Source: Roseiarcus sp963765375 (GTDB lineage Bacteria; Pseudomonadota; Alphaproteobacteria; Rhizobiales; Beijerinckiaceae). From it: 64,000 nt of DNA. Under the pieces are notes generated by a model that saw nothing but the letters and a program-made list of their open reading frames with translations, made no database searches and was not told where the DNA came from. A program made the position numbers and the translations under genes. Numbering within the stretch: position 1 is the stretch's first letter; every line of letters begins with the position of its first letter. The stretch lies in NCBI GenBank assembly GCA_963765375.1, contig CAVXVZ010000005.1, positions 1 through 64,000 of the forward strand, written 5' to 3'. Shown piece by piece: positions 16,394 to 24,424 of this stretch.

Positions 16394-18994
16394 TGGGTTT
16401 CGCCGTCAGCTTTTCCTTTGAGTCCATTCCCCGCCGGGCGGCGCGCGCGGGACTGCTGGCGCTCGCGGTCGTCTGGCTGGCGGCGTCGGTCCATTTGACC
16501 GTCCGCCCGGCGGCTGCTGAAACCCAGCCCGCAACCGCCACGACCCAAGCCAAGCCACAGGACAAGCTCGTCATCGACGCCGACGAGCTCGTCTACGACA
16601 AAGACAAGAACACGGTCACGGCCCAGGGCTCGGTTCAGCTTTTCTACCAGGGCCGAGTGCTTCAGGCTGACAAGGTCATCTATGAGCGCGCCAGCAAGCG
16701 CGTTTACGCCGAAGGCCATGCAAAGATGACCGACGAGCATGGCAACATCATCTACGGAACCCGGTTCGAGCTCAGCGACGATTTTCGCGACGGGTTCATC
16801 GACAGCGTCCAGGTTCTGACAACCGACAAAACGCGCTTCAGCTCGCCGCGCATCGAGCGTTCGAACGGCGACATCACGGTGCTGCAGAATGGCGCCTATA
16901 CTGCTTGCGAGCCGTGCAAGGACCACCCCGAACGGCCGCCGTTCTGGCAGGTGCGGGCGACCAAGATCATCGAAAACCAACAGACGCACACAATCTATTA
17001 TGAGAACGCTCAGCTTCTGTTCTGGGGCTTTCCCGTCTTCTGGTTTCCCTATTTTTCGTCGCCCGACGCGACCGTCAATAAGCAGACCGGACTTTTGGCG
17101 CCGTCGATCGTCTCGGGCACCGGTCTCGGAACCGGCTTCAGCATGCCGTACTTCATCAACCTGGCGCCGAACTACGACCTGACCCTCATTCCAACCTATC
17201 TGTCGAGACAGGGCCTGCTCGGCGAAGTCGACTGGCGTCAGCGGACCGAGAACGGGATCTACAACATCCGCGCGACCGGGATCGACCAGCAGCAGCCGGA
17301 CGCTTTCTCCGGCTATCCCTACGGCGCGGGCGGCTTTCGCGAGCGCGGATCGATCGAAATCGGCCGGCAATTTCCTTCTCAACGACATGTGGCAGTTCGG
17401 CTGGAGCGGCACATGGATGAGCGACAAATTCTTCCTCAACGATTACCGGCTCCAGGGCATCGACTTCGACAATTTCTATTTCCAGGACGTGATCTCGTCA
17501 GTCTATCTGCGCGGACAGTCGGCGCAGAGCTTCTTCGACCTCAGCGCCTACCATTTCGAGGGCACCACCGCGAGCGACGACAATCGCACGTTGCCGCTCG
17601 CAGCCGCGCCGGTGTTCGACTTCAATCGCGTCATCAACGTGCCCGCCGACCGCACCTACGGGATCGGCGGCGAGCTGACGATCGACACCAACGTCGCCAA
17701 CATCGACCAGACCAACGCGGCTTTCCAATCGACCGGCCTGCAGACGTTCGACAACGCCTACCACCTCTACAACGTCTGCGAGACGCAGGTCGGCTCCGCT
17801 TCCGTGAACAGCTATTTTCCGGGCAAATGCTTGTTGCGCGGCATTGCCGGCGATTACACGCGCGCGACGGGACAGCTCTCCTGGCAACGCTCCTACATCG
17901 ATCCCATCGGCGAGGTGTGGAAGCCGTTCCTGTTCGGTCGCCTCGACGGCGAGGCGACCGAACTCAACGAAACCGGATCGATCACCTACGCGAGCGCTGT
18001 CGGCGTGAGCACCGTCGCCAATTCGAGCCAGGCCGCTTTCTTCTCTGGATCGGACCAGGGCGCTTTCGCGCGCGGAATGGCTGGCGCCGGTCTCGAATAC
18101 CGCTATCCATTCGTCTCGACTTCGTCGTGGGGCACGCAGACGGTGACGCCGATCGCCCAGTTCATCGCCCGGCCGAGCGAGATCATCCCCAGGATCCAGC
18201 CCGACGAGGATTCCCAGAGCCTCGTTTTCGACGAAACGAACCTTTTCGCCTGGAACAAGTTCTCCGGTTACGATCGAGTCGAAGGCGGCACACGGCTGAA
18301 CTATGGACTGCAGTACACCGCCGACTTTGCGAACGGAGGACACGCGAATTTCGTCGGCGGGGAATCGATCCAGGTCGCCGGGCAGAACTCCTACACCCTC
18401 TATGATCCCGCCAACACCGGTCTGGACTCCGGCCTGGACAAAACATTCTCCAACTTCGTCTTCGGCGAGACGCTGCAGCCGACCTCGAACCCGATTACGT
18501 TGATGAGCAAGCAGCAGTTCGACAGCTCGACGCTGCAGCTCGCACGCTTCGACGGGATCGCCAGGGCGGAATATGCCGGCGTCAGCGGCAGCGTCGACTA
18601 CGCGCTCTACGCCGCCCAGCCGGCGCTTGGACTGGAGTACCCCCGCGAGGGCCTCACCGGGAACGTCGGATATAAATTCCAGGATCGCTGGTCGGTCGAC
18701 GGCTCGCTCGTGCTCGACATGTCGCGCCATTATTACGACACGCTCGGCCAGACGACGCCGATCCTCTACCCCGTCGGCTATTCGCTCGGGGTCGGCTACA
18801 AGGACGATTGCACGACCCTGACGATCCGATATTCGTCCAATGTCAGCCAGCCCGCAGTATACAGCGAATTTCCCGGCGGTCCCGTCATCTATAACCCGGC
18901 GACCCGCAACCAGACTTTGATGTTCGAGCTCGTGCTGCGCACGCTTGGCGACGTGAAGGCGAACGTCGGCGCCGGCTCATCGCCTAATTTGTGA
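16393..18994 (+). pseudogene. lptD: LPS-assembly protein LptD, interrupted by a single-base frameshift
   Basis: The outer-membrane LPS translocon. A signal peptide (about 1-40), the OstA-like periplasmic domain (DADELVYDKDKNTVTAQG, CEPCKDHPERPPFWQVRA) and the start of the beta-barrel are read in one frame up to about 17360. From about 17368 the barrel continues in the +1 frame (NDMWQFGWSGTWMSDKF to the stop at 18994). The join sits in ATCGGCCGGCAAT, where one extra C explains everything. Removing it gives about 866 aa, a normal length. As LptD is essential in most Gram-negative bacteria, a sequencing error is likely, but a real mutation cannot be excluded from sequence alone. surA, often next, is absent. 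Confidence 0.85.
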
Positions 18995-19010
18995 AGCCGC
19001 TTCTCAAGCC

Positions 19011-20006
19011 ATGACCGCCGATAAGGCGCCGCTGGCGATGACGATGGGCGACCCGGCCGGGATCGGCCCGGAGCTGGCGCTCGCCGCGTGGCGCGACCGA
19101 ACGAGCAGCGCGCCGTTCTTCGTCTTCGCGGCGCCGGGCGTCCTCGCCGCTGCCGCAAGGCGCGCCGGCTTCGCGGCGCCGGTCATAGAGACCGACCCCG
19201 CCGGGGCTGCGGCGGCGTTCTCGAAGGGCCTGCCGGTCGTCCCGCTGCAGAGCGCGGTCGAAGACGCGCCCGGCCGCCCGACCGCGGCCAACGCCGCAGC
19301 GACAATCGAATCGATCGCCCGCGCGGTCGAAGCGGTCCATGAGGGCGCCGCGCGCGCCGTCGTGACCAACCCGATCGCCAAGGCCGTCCTCTACGACGCG
19401 GGGTTCCGGTTCCCCGGCCACACCGAATATCTGGGCGAACTGGCCAAGGCTTGGGGCGGCCCGGCCTTTCCGGTGATGATGATCTGGTCGGAGGCGCTCA
19501 AGGTCGTGCCGGTGACCATTCACATCCCGCTCGCCGAAGCGCCCCAGGCGTTGACCGCCGAGCTCATCGTCAAGACCGCGCGGGTGGTCGATCGCGACCT
19601 GCGCGCCCGCTTCGGCCTCGAGCGGCCGCGCCTGGCCGTCGCCGGCCTCAACCCGCATGCGGGTGAAGGCGGGGCGCTGGGGCGCGAGGAGATCACGATC
19701 ATCGCGCCCGCGATCGAGGCGCTGAGGGCCGAGGGCATCGACGCCTTCGGTCCCTTGCCGGCGGACACGATGTTCCATCCCAAAGCGCGGGCGCGCTATG
19801 ACGCCGCGCTGACCATGTATCACGACCAGGGCCTCATCCCGGCCAAGACGCTGGCCTTCGACGAAGGCGTCAACGTCACTCTCGGCCTGCCGTTCGTGCG
19901 CACTTCGCCCGATCACGGCACGGCGTTCGACATCGCCGGGAAGGGCGTGGCCAATCCGGCGAGCCTCATCGCAGCGATCAGGCTCGCGGACCGATTGACG
20001 CGATGA
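19011..20006 (+). CDS. pdxA: 4-hydroxythreonine-4-phosphate dehydrogenase PdxA
   Basis: A 331-aa NAD-dependent enzyme of the DXP-dependent pyridoxal-phosphate pathway that oxidises 4-phosphohydroxy-L-threonine. Seen are LAMTMGDPAGIGPELAL at the N-terminus, FPGHTEYLGELA (metal-binding His region), GLNPHAGEGGALGREE and TMYHDQGLIPAKTLAF, and the C-terminal RTSPDHGTAFDIAGKG. All are diagnostic. It starts 16 bp after lptD and overlaps rsmA by 4 bp (ATGA). The lptD-pdxA junction is where surA is usually found. Confidence 0.96.
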   Translation: MTADKAPLAMTMGDPAGIGPELALAAWRDRTSSAPFFVFAAPGVLAAAARRAGFAAPVIETDPAGAAAAFSKGLPVVPLQSAVEDAPGRPTAANAAATIESIARAVEAVHEGAARAVVTNPIAKAVLYDAGFRFPGHTEYLGELAKAWGGPAFPVMMIWSEALKVVPVTIHIPLAEAPQALTAELIVKTARVVDRDLRARFGLERPRLAVAGLNPHAGEGGALGREEITIIAPAIEALRAEGIDAFGPLPADTMFHPKARARYDAALTMYHDQGLIPAKTLAFDEGVNVTLGLPFVRTSPDHGTAFDIAGKGVANPASLIAAIRLADRLTR

Positions 20007-20887
20007 GCCTCGCCGCGGACGGACTGCCGCCGCTGCGCGAGGTCGTGGCGGCGCACGGGCTTAAGGCCCGCAAGGCGCTCGGCCAGAACTTCCTGTTCGA
20101 CCTCAACCTGACCCGCCGGATCGCCCGCGCCGCCGGGCCGCTCGCACGCGTCGCCGTCGTCGAGGTCGGGCCCGGCCCCGGCGGCCTGACGCGGGCGCTG
20201 CTCGCGGAGGGGGCGGGGAAGGTGATCGCGATCGAGCGCGACTCGCGCGCGCTCGGCGCGCTGGCCGAAATCAGCGCCCATTGGCCGGGGCGGCTGGAGG
20301 TCATCGAGGGCGACGCGCTCGGCGTCGCGCCGGCGACGCTGACCGACAAGGCCGGCGGCGCGCCGCTCAGGATCGCGGCCAACCTGCCCTATAATATCGC
20401 GACCGCGCTGCTCGTCGGCTGGCTCGAGGCCGAGCCGTGGCCGCCGTTCTATGATCGGCTGACGCTCATGTTCCAGCGCGAGGTCGCCCGCCGGATCGTT
20501 GCGACCCCGGCCGAGCGCGCCGATTACGGACGCCTCGCGGTGCTGGCCGGCTGGCGGACGGAGGCGCGGATCCTGTTCGACGTCGCGCCCGCAGCCTTCA
20601 CCCCGCCGCCGAAGGTCACTTCGAGCCTCGTCGAGCTGATCCCGCGGCCCAAGCCGGAGCCGTGCGACCTGGCGACGCTCTCGGCGCTGACCCAGGCCGC
20701 ATTCGGCCAGCGGCGCAAGATGCTGCGCCAATCGCTGAAAGCCTTCGCCGCCGCGCGCGGCCTCGACCTGCCGGCGCTCCTCGCCGCCGCCGGACTGAAG
20801 CCGACGATGCGGGCGGAGGAGGTCGACGTCGCAGGGTTCGTGGCATTGGCTCGAGCGGTCGGATCATTCCGACCGACCCAGTTCTAA
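20003..20887 (+). CDS. rsmA: 16S rRNA (adenine1518/1519-N6)-dimethyltransferase
   Basis: A 294-aa SAM-dependent methyltransferase (KsgA) that dimethylates two adjacent adenines near the 3' end of 16S rRNA during 30S maturation. N-terminal KALGQNFLFDLNLTRRIAR, motif I VVEVGPGPGGLTRALL, motif II VIAIERDSR and the catalytic motif IAANLPYNIATALLVGWL are all present. The C-terminal domain includes FTPPPKVTSSLVEL. It is the last gene of the lpt-pdxA-rsmA run and is followed by repeat element B. Confidence 0.96.
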   Translation: MSLAADGLPPLREVVAAHGLKARKALGQNFLFDLNLTRRIARAAGPLARVAVVEVGPGPGGLTRALLAEGAGKVIAIERDSRALGALAEISAHWPGRLEVIEGDALGVAPATLTDKAGGAPLRIAANLPYNIATALLVGWLEAEPWPPFYDRLTLMFQREVARRIVATPAERADYGRLAVLAGWRTEARILFDVAPAAFTPPPKVTSSLVELIPRPKPEPCDLATLSALTQAAFGQRRKMLRQSLKAFAAARGLDLPALLAAAGLKPTMRAEEVDVAGFVALARAVGSFRPTQF

Positions 20888-20890
20888 GCC

Positions 20891-21139
20891 GGAAGGAAAA
20901 CAAAGCCGATGGAAGGAAAACCAAAGGCCAGGCGGAAGGAAAACCAAGGCAGCCGGAAGAAAAGCAAAGGCCAAGCGGAAGGGAATCAAAATGGCCTTTT
21001 CCATAAAACAATCATGAATTACAACCAGTTAGCCGGACTCAAAATAAGCGTTCTCGCGTCCAACTCTTGCGCGCGCATCGCCCCGCGGGCTCGATGCCGA
21101 TCATGGTCGAGTCATACCACAGGATTCTGATTTTCGCAA
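20891..21139 (-). repeat. Dispersed promoter-plus-tandem-repeat element, copy B
   Basis: This lies between the convergent rsmA and thioesterase genes. Read on the minus strand, TTGCGA (21139-21134), a 17-nt spacer and TATGAC (21116-21111) form the same box as copy A, including the spacer text AATCAGAA. It is followed by about 110 nt and then by the tandem array at 21002-20891. On the plus strand the units read GGAAGGAAAACMAAGSC, five copies of 20-23 bp. The junction ATTyyGATTCCyTTCCGC is shared with copy A. Confidence 0.6.
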
Positions 21140-21166
21140 GCCCCGGATCCAACGCAAGACGGCTTT

Positions 21167-21565
21167 TCACAGCGCCATCTGGGTTTGCACCGTCATCGCG
21201 ACCAGCTTGCCCTCCTCGGTTGCGACCAGGGTCTGCCAGATCGAGGTCCTCTTGCCGCGATGAACGAGCGAGGTGCGGCCGATGACGGTCGCGCCGGCCG
21301 GGGCGACGGCGACAAAATTGGTCTTGCTTTCGAGCGTCGTCGTTCCCTTCGCCTCCGGGGGAAGAGCGACGAAGGCCGCGGCGGCCCCGAGCGTGTCGGC
21401 GAAGCTCATGATCGCCCCGCCATGGCCGATGTCGCCGAGCGTGCACAGTTCCGGCCGGATCGTCATCCGGGCGGAAAGGGCGTCCTCTTCCACGGTTATG
21501 AACTCGATGCCAAGCAGTTTGGCGAACGGCAGCGGATTTGCGTTTATGCGGTCTATTGGTGCCAT
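21167..21565 (-). CDS. PaaI-family hotdog thioesterase
   Basis: A 132-aa hotdog-fold acyl-CoA thioesterase-like protein. Family features are FAKLLGIEF near the N-terminus, the active-site helix GDIGHGGAIMSFADTLGA (with the Gly-Gly and Asp of the PaaI type), and SKTNFVAVAPAGATVIG. The C-terminal strand is EEGKLVAMTVQTQMAL. The ATG at 21565 is preferred; the longer open frame adds residues encoded by a 15-bp tandem repeat (21653-21691) and lacks family similarity. The substrate is unknown. It is a single gene. Confidence 0.85.
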   Translation of the reverse strand: MAPIDRINANPLPFAKLLGIEFITVEEDALSARMTIRPELCTLGDIGHGGAIMSFADTLGAAAAFVALPPEAKGTTTLESKTNFVAVAPAGATVIGRTSLVHRGKRTSIWQTLVATEEGKLVAMTVQTQMAL

Positions 21566-21652
21566 GAGCCCCCCATTGGCCGCGCCGCGGCGCTGGCGGT
21601 TGGTGCCGCGTCGGCATAGCATCGTCGCGGCGGCGGCGCCACGAAGAGGCTC

Positions 21653-21691
21653 GGCGATGCGGGACTTGGCGATGCGGGACTTGGCGATGCG
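21653..21691. repeat. 15-bp tandem repeat
   Basis: GGCGATGCGGGACTT is present twice in full (21653-21667 and 21668-21682) and then for 9 more bases. It lies upstream of the thioesterase start and at the 5' edge of a decayed gene. It probably arose by slippage. Confidence 0.7.
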
Positions 21692-22091
21692 CAAGAAGAT
21701 GAACGATCGGCGCGGCGGCGGCGATCGGCCCGGCTCTCCTGCCGCCCGCGGGACGCGGCCTTGCCGGCGGGCGCCGGGCCGTTCGACGGCGCGTGGAGCG
21801 TCGAGATCGATCGTCCAGCCAGCGGCGACTCAGGTCGTCTCCGGCGCGCTCTCCGGCCATTGCCAATCGCCAACCAACTCGGCCATGGGAACCTTGAGCG
21901 GGCGCATCCGGCCGGACGGCGCGGCGCTGGTCACGGTCGTCGGACGGACCGGCCCGGAGCAGGTCGCAATCGGTCCCGAACGTCCGGGAACGCCCTTCCG
22001 CTACACCGCGAACGTCCGTTTTGACGCCCATGGCGGCTCCGGCATGCGCAACGAACGGCGCGCCTGCGCGTTGAGGTTCACCAAGGCGTAG
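21687..22091 (+). pseudogene. Decayed gene for a small secreted protein
   Basis: Fragments of one plausible secreted protein are spread over three frames. A signal peptide-like core (TIGAAAAIGPALLPPAG) is read from about 21703. PFDGAWSVEI is read in another frame from about 21779. From about 21890 to the stop at 22091, TLSGRIRPDGAALVTVVG and a C-terminal tail are read in the third. Starting W-x-V-x-I followed later by LSG-x-hydrophobic-Pro-x-G is a pattern I associate with small periplasmic proteins. Since GC-rich DNA gives open frames by chance, this is a tentative reconstruction needing at least two indels. Confidence 0.4.
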
Positions 22092-22200
22092 GAAGCAATC
22101 GGCCGCTCCGAAGGAAAGGTTCGACCGGAAGGCTCGACCGGGCTAACCTCCGTCATCGGCGGAGCACCGGCCGCAATCGTCGAAGCAAGGAGAGGCAGCC

Positions 22201-22584
22201 ATGGTTCGCAGTCGGGTTCTTTTGTGCGCGGTCGCCGCGGGGATCGCGTCGGCGCTCGCGGGTTGTCAGGACACGGGTGGATACGTCTACCCCACCGTCG
22301 GCTACGGTTACGGCTATGGTTCCGGCTATGGTTCCGGCTACGGCTACCCCTATTATGGCGGCGGCGGTTACTATGGCGGCGGTTATGGGGGCGGCGGCTA
22401 TTACGGGGGAGGCGTCTACCGCACCGGCTTCTATGGCGGGGGCGTCTATCGCGGCGGCGTCTACCGCCGCGCCGGCTACGCAGGTGGCGGCTACCGTGGC
22501 GGCGGCTACCGTGGCGGCGGTTTTCATGGCGGCTATCGCGGCGGCGGTTTCCATCGTGGCGGCGGCGGCCACTTTCATCGTTAG
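22201..22584 (+). CDS. Gly/Tyr-rich lipoprotein
   Basis: A 127-aa protein with a lipoprotein signal (VRSRVLLCAVAAGIASALAGC; Cys at 22 would be lipidated). The rest is low-complexity Gly, Tyr, Arg and His in short repeats: YGYGSGYG, GGGYYGGG, GVYRGGVYR, then GGYRGGG and a His/Arg-rich end GGFHRGGGGHFHR. The Tyr-rich half gives way to an Arg/His-rich half. No enzyme domain is present. It may be an envelope structural or surface protein. A purine-rich RBS (AGGAGAGGCAGCC) precedes the ATG. Confidence 0.75.
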   Translation: MVRSRVLLCAVAAGIASALAGCQDTGGYVYPTVGYGYGYGSGYGSGYGYPYYGGGGYYGGGYGGGGYYGGGVYRTGFYGGGVYRGGVYRRAGYAGGGYRGGGYRGGGFHGGYRGGGFHRGGGGHFHR

Positions 22585-22767
22585 GCGCGAGTGGGCGTCG
22601 CCGAGGCTTCGATCAGCGGCGCTCGCGCCTCAACTGCGGTATGACGTTCAGCCGGCTCCGCACGGCGTTCGGCCGAAATTCCAGCGGCCGGACCTGTCGA
22701 TCGCCGCGGACGCGCGGCCGACAAAGGCATAGCCGCATCATCCCGACATTCGAGTTCTGATCGCGTC

Positions 22768-23712
22768 ATGGCCCATCCGACCATTCTGCATCATTTCGAC
22801 CAATCGCCGTTCTCCGAGAAGATCCGGCTGATCTTCGGCTTCAAGGGACTTTCGTGGGCGTCGGTGCGCATTCCTCGCATCATGCCGAAGCCCGATCTGA
22901 TGCCGCTGACCGGAGGCTACCGCCGCACGCCGGTGATGCAGATCGGCGCGGACATATTCTGCGACACCCAGATCATCATCCGCGAGATCGAGCGCCGGTT
23001 TCCCTCGCCGACTCTTTTTCCGTCGGGCAATGCCGGCGTCCCGTGGGCGCTCGGCATGTGGACTGACCGCCCATTTTTTCAAAGCGCGGTCAATCTTGCC
23101 TTCGGCGCCCTCGGCCACAAGGTTCCGCAGGAATTCATTGACGACCGCAGCCTGCTGCGCGGCGGGAGGTTCGACGTCGCGAAGATGAGGGCGGCCATTC
23201 CCCAGATGCGGGATCAGATTCGCGCCTTCCTCGGCTGGATCGAGGCGCAGTTGAGCGACGGGCGGGCATGGCTCCTCGGGGATTTCAGCCTCGCCGACGT
23301 CAGCGCCTACATGAATGTCTGGTACGTGCGGGCGAGCCTCGTGGCGGCCGAGGATCGTGACGTGGCGGGGCTCGACCGGATTTTCGCCGGTCTGCCGCGC
23401 GTAGCGCAATGGGAGGACCGCATGCGAGCGGTCGGACACGGCCGCCGCGAGGAGATGTCATCCGGGGAGGCCCTCGCCATCGCCGCAAAGGCGACCCCGG
23501 AGACGGCGCCTGAGGACGACCCCGACGATCCCAACGGCCGCAAGGTCGGCGAGAGGGTTGTCGTCGTGCCCGACGACTACGGGAAAGTCGAAGTCGGCGG
23601 CGAAATCGTCTCCCTCTCGGCGCAGCACATCGCGATCCGGCGCGTCGACGAGCGGGTCGGCGAGATCGTCGTCCACTTCCCGCGCGCGGGCTTCCTCGTG
23701 CTGCCGGGCTGA
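22768..23712 (+). CDS. Glutathione S-transferase family protein with C-terminal extension
   Basis: A 314-aa protein. The N-terminal thioredoxin-like GST domain begins ILHHFDQSPFSEKIRLIFGF, with YRRTPVMQIGADIFCDT supplying the cis-Pro loop. The helical C-terminal GST domain (about 90-225) includes WLLGDFSLADVSAYM. Residues about 250-314 are an extra, Val-rich, probably beta-structured segment (GERVVVVPDDYGKVEVGG) not usual in GSTs. The enzyme class cannot be assigned. It stands alone between the lipoprotein and the second MazEF-like pair. Confidence 0.85.
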   Translation: MAHPTILHHFDQSPFSEKIRLIFGFKGLSWASVRIPRIMPKPDLMPLTGGYRRTPVMQIGADIFCDTQIIIREIERRFPSPTLFPSGNAGVPWALGMWTDRPFFQSAVNLAFGALGHKVPQEFIDDRSLLRGGRFDVAKMRAAIPQMRDQIRAFLGWIEAQLSDGRAWLLGDFSLADVSAYMNVWYVRASLVAAEDRDVAGLDRIFAGLPRVAQWEDRMRAVGHGRREEMSSGEALAIAAKATPETAPEDDPDDPNGRKVGERVVVVPDDYGKVEVGGEIVSLSAQHIAIRRVDERVGEIVVHFPRAGFLVLPG

Positions 23713-23813
23713 CGGCGCGAGACCACCAATTAGGTCCGTTTGTCGATACCCAAGGGCTTTTTCGTGACAGCGTTGGGCCGACTTGTGTAACATGTTACGC
23801 GAAGGAAGATGGA

Positions 23814-24044
23814 ATGCCCTCTCGCTCGAACCGACCCGCGTCCCCGCCTGCGCGGATGGCGGCCTATCGTCGGCGGATGCGCGCGGCCGGCCTGCGTCCG
23901 GCGCAGATTTGGGTTCCGGACAGCCGCGACCCCGATTTTGCCGAAAAGTGCCGCCGACAGGCGCGCGCCGTGGCCGCCGGCGATCCCGCAGGCGATGAAA
24001 TCATGGATTTCATCGCCGATGTCTACCAATGGCCGCAGACGTAG
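23814..24044 (+). CDS. MazE-like antitoxin (DUF3018), copy 2
   Basis: A 76-aa antitoxin of the same PF11455-type family as the gene at 8482-8709. The shared pattern is MAAYRRRMRAAGLRPAQIWV, then DPDFAEKCRRQARAV and the end EIMDFIADVYQWPQT. The first 14 residues are Ser/Pro/Arg-rich. A GAAGGAAGATGGA stretch supplies the RBS. Its stop codon overlaps the toxin GTG by one base. Confidence 0.87.
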   Translation: MPSRSNRPASPPARMAAYRRRMRAAGLRPAQIWVPDSRDPDFAEKCRRQARAVAAGDPAGDEIMDFIADVYQWPQT

Positions 24045-24370
24045 TGCGGCGCGGCCAGTTCGTTGTCGTCGCGACAACAGGAGACTATGGCAAGCCGCGT
24101 CCTGCCCTTATCGTCGAGAGCGATCTTTTCGCCGAACTGCCGTCCGCCGTTATTTGCCCCCTGACCTCGATGCTGCGCGATGATGCGGATCAGTTCCGGC
24201 TTCAGGTCGGCCCTTCCAAGCGCAACGGGCTTCGCGAAGTCTCCCAGATCGCGATCGACAAGATCACCGCTATTCCGGCCGCCAAGATCGGCGCCGTGAT
24301 TGGCGAAGCCGACGAGGCGCTTCTCAAGCGGGTCAACCGGGCGCTCGCCCTCTTTCTCGCCCTGGTTTGA
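24044..24370 (+). CDS. MazF/PemK-family toxin, copy 2
   Basis: A 108-aa PemK-fold toxin, the same length as copy 1 when the GTG at 24044 is used (the overlap TAGTG with the antitoxin stop mirrors copy 1); an in-frame ATG at 24029 would add five residues. The core VRRGQFVVVATTGDYGKPRP is present, as are SQIAIDKITAIPAAKIGAVI and the C-terminal helix. Predicted mRNA endoribonuclease. recG follows directly, so read-through into recG is possible. Confidence 0.88.
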   Translation: MRRGQFVVVATTGDYGKPRPALIVESDLFAELPSAVICPLTSMLRDDADQFRLQVGPSKRNGLREVSQIAIDKITAIPAAKIGAVIGEADEALLKRVNRALALFLALV

Positions 24371-24424
24371 TTGACCGCCACAGCGACGCTTGCCGCGCTC
24401 GGCGAGCGCGGCTACAGGGCGCTG

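Noticed and set aside
17355..17400. Programmed ribosomal frameshift in lptD
   Set aside because: No slippery heptamer or downstream pseudoknot is visible; a single extra base explains the break more simply.
22592..22767. Open frame tail after the lipoprotein gene
   Set aside because: Only random open frames; no RBS or homology between the lipoprotein stop and the GST start.
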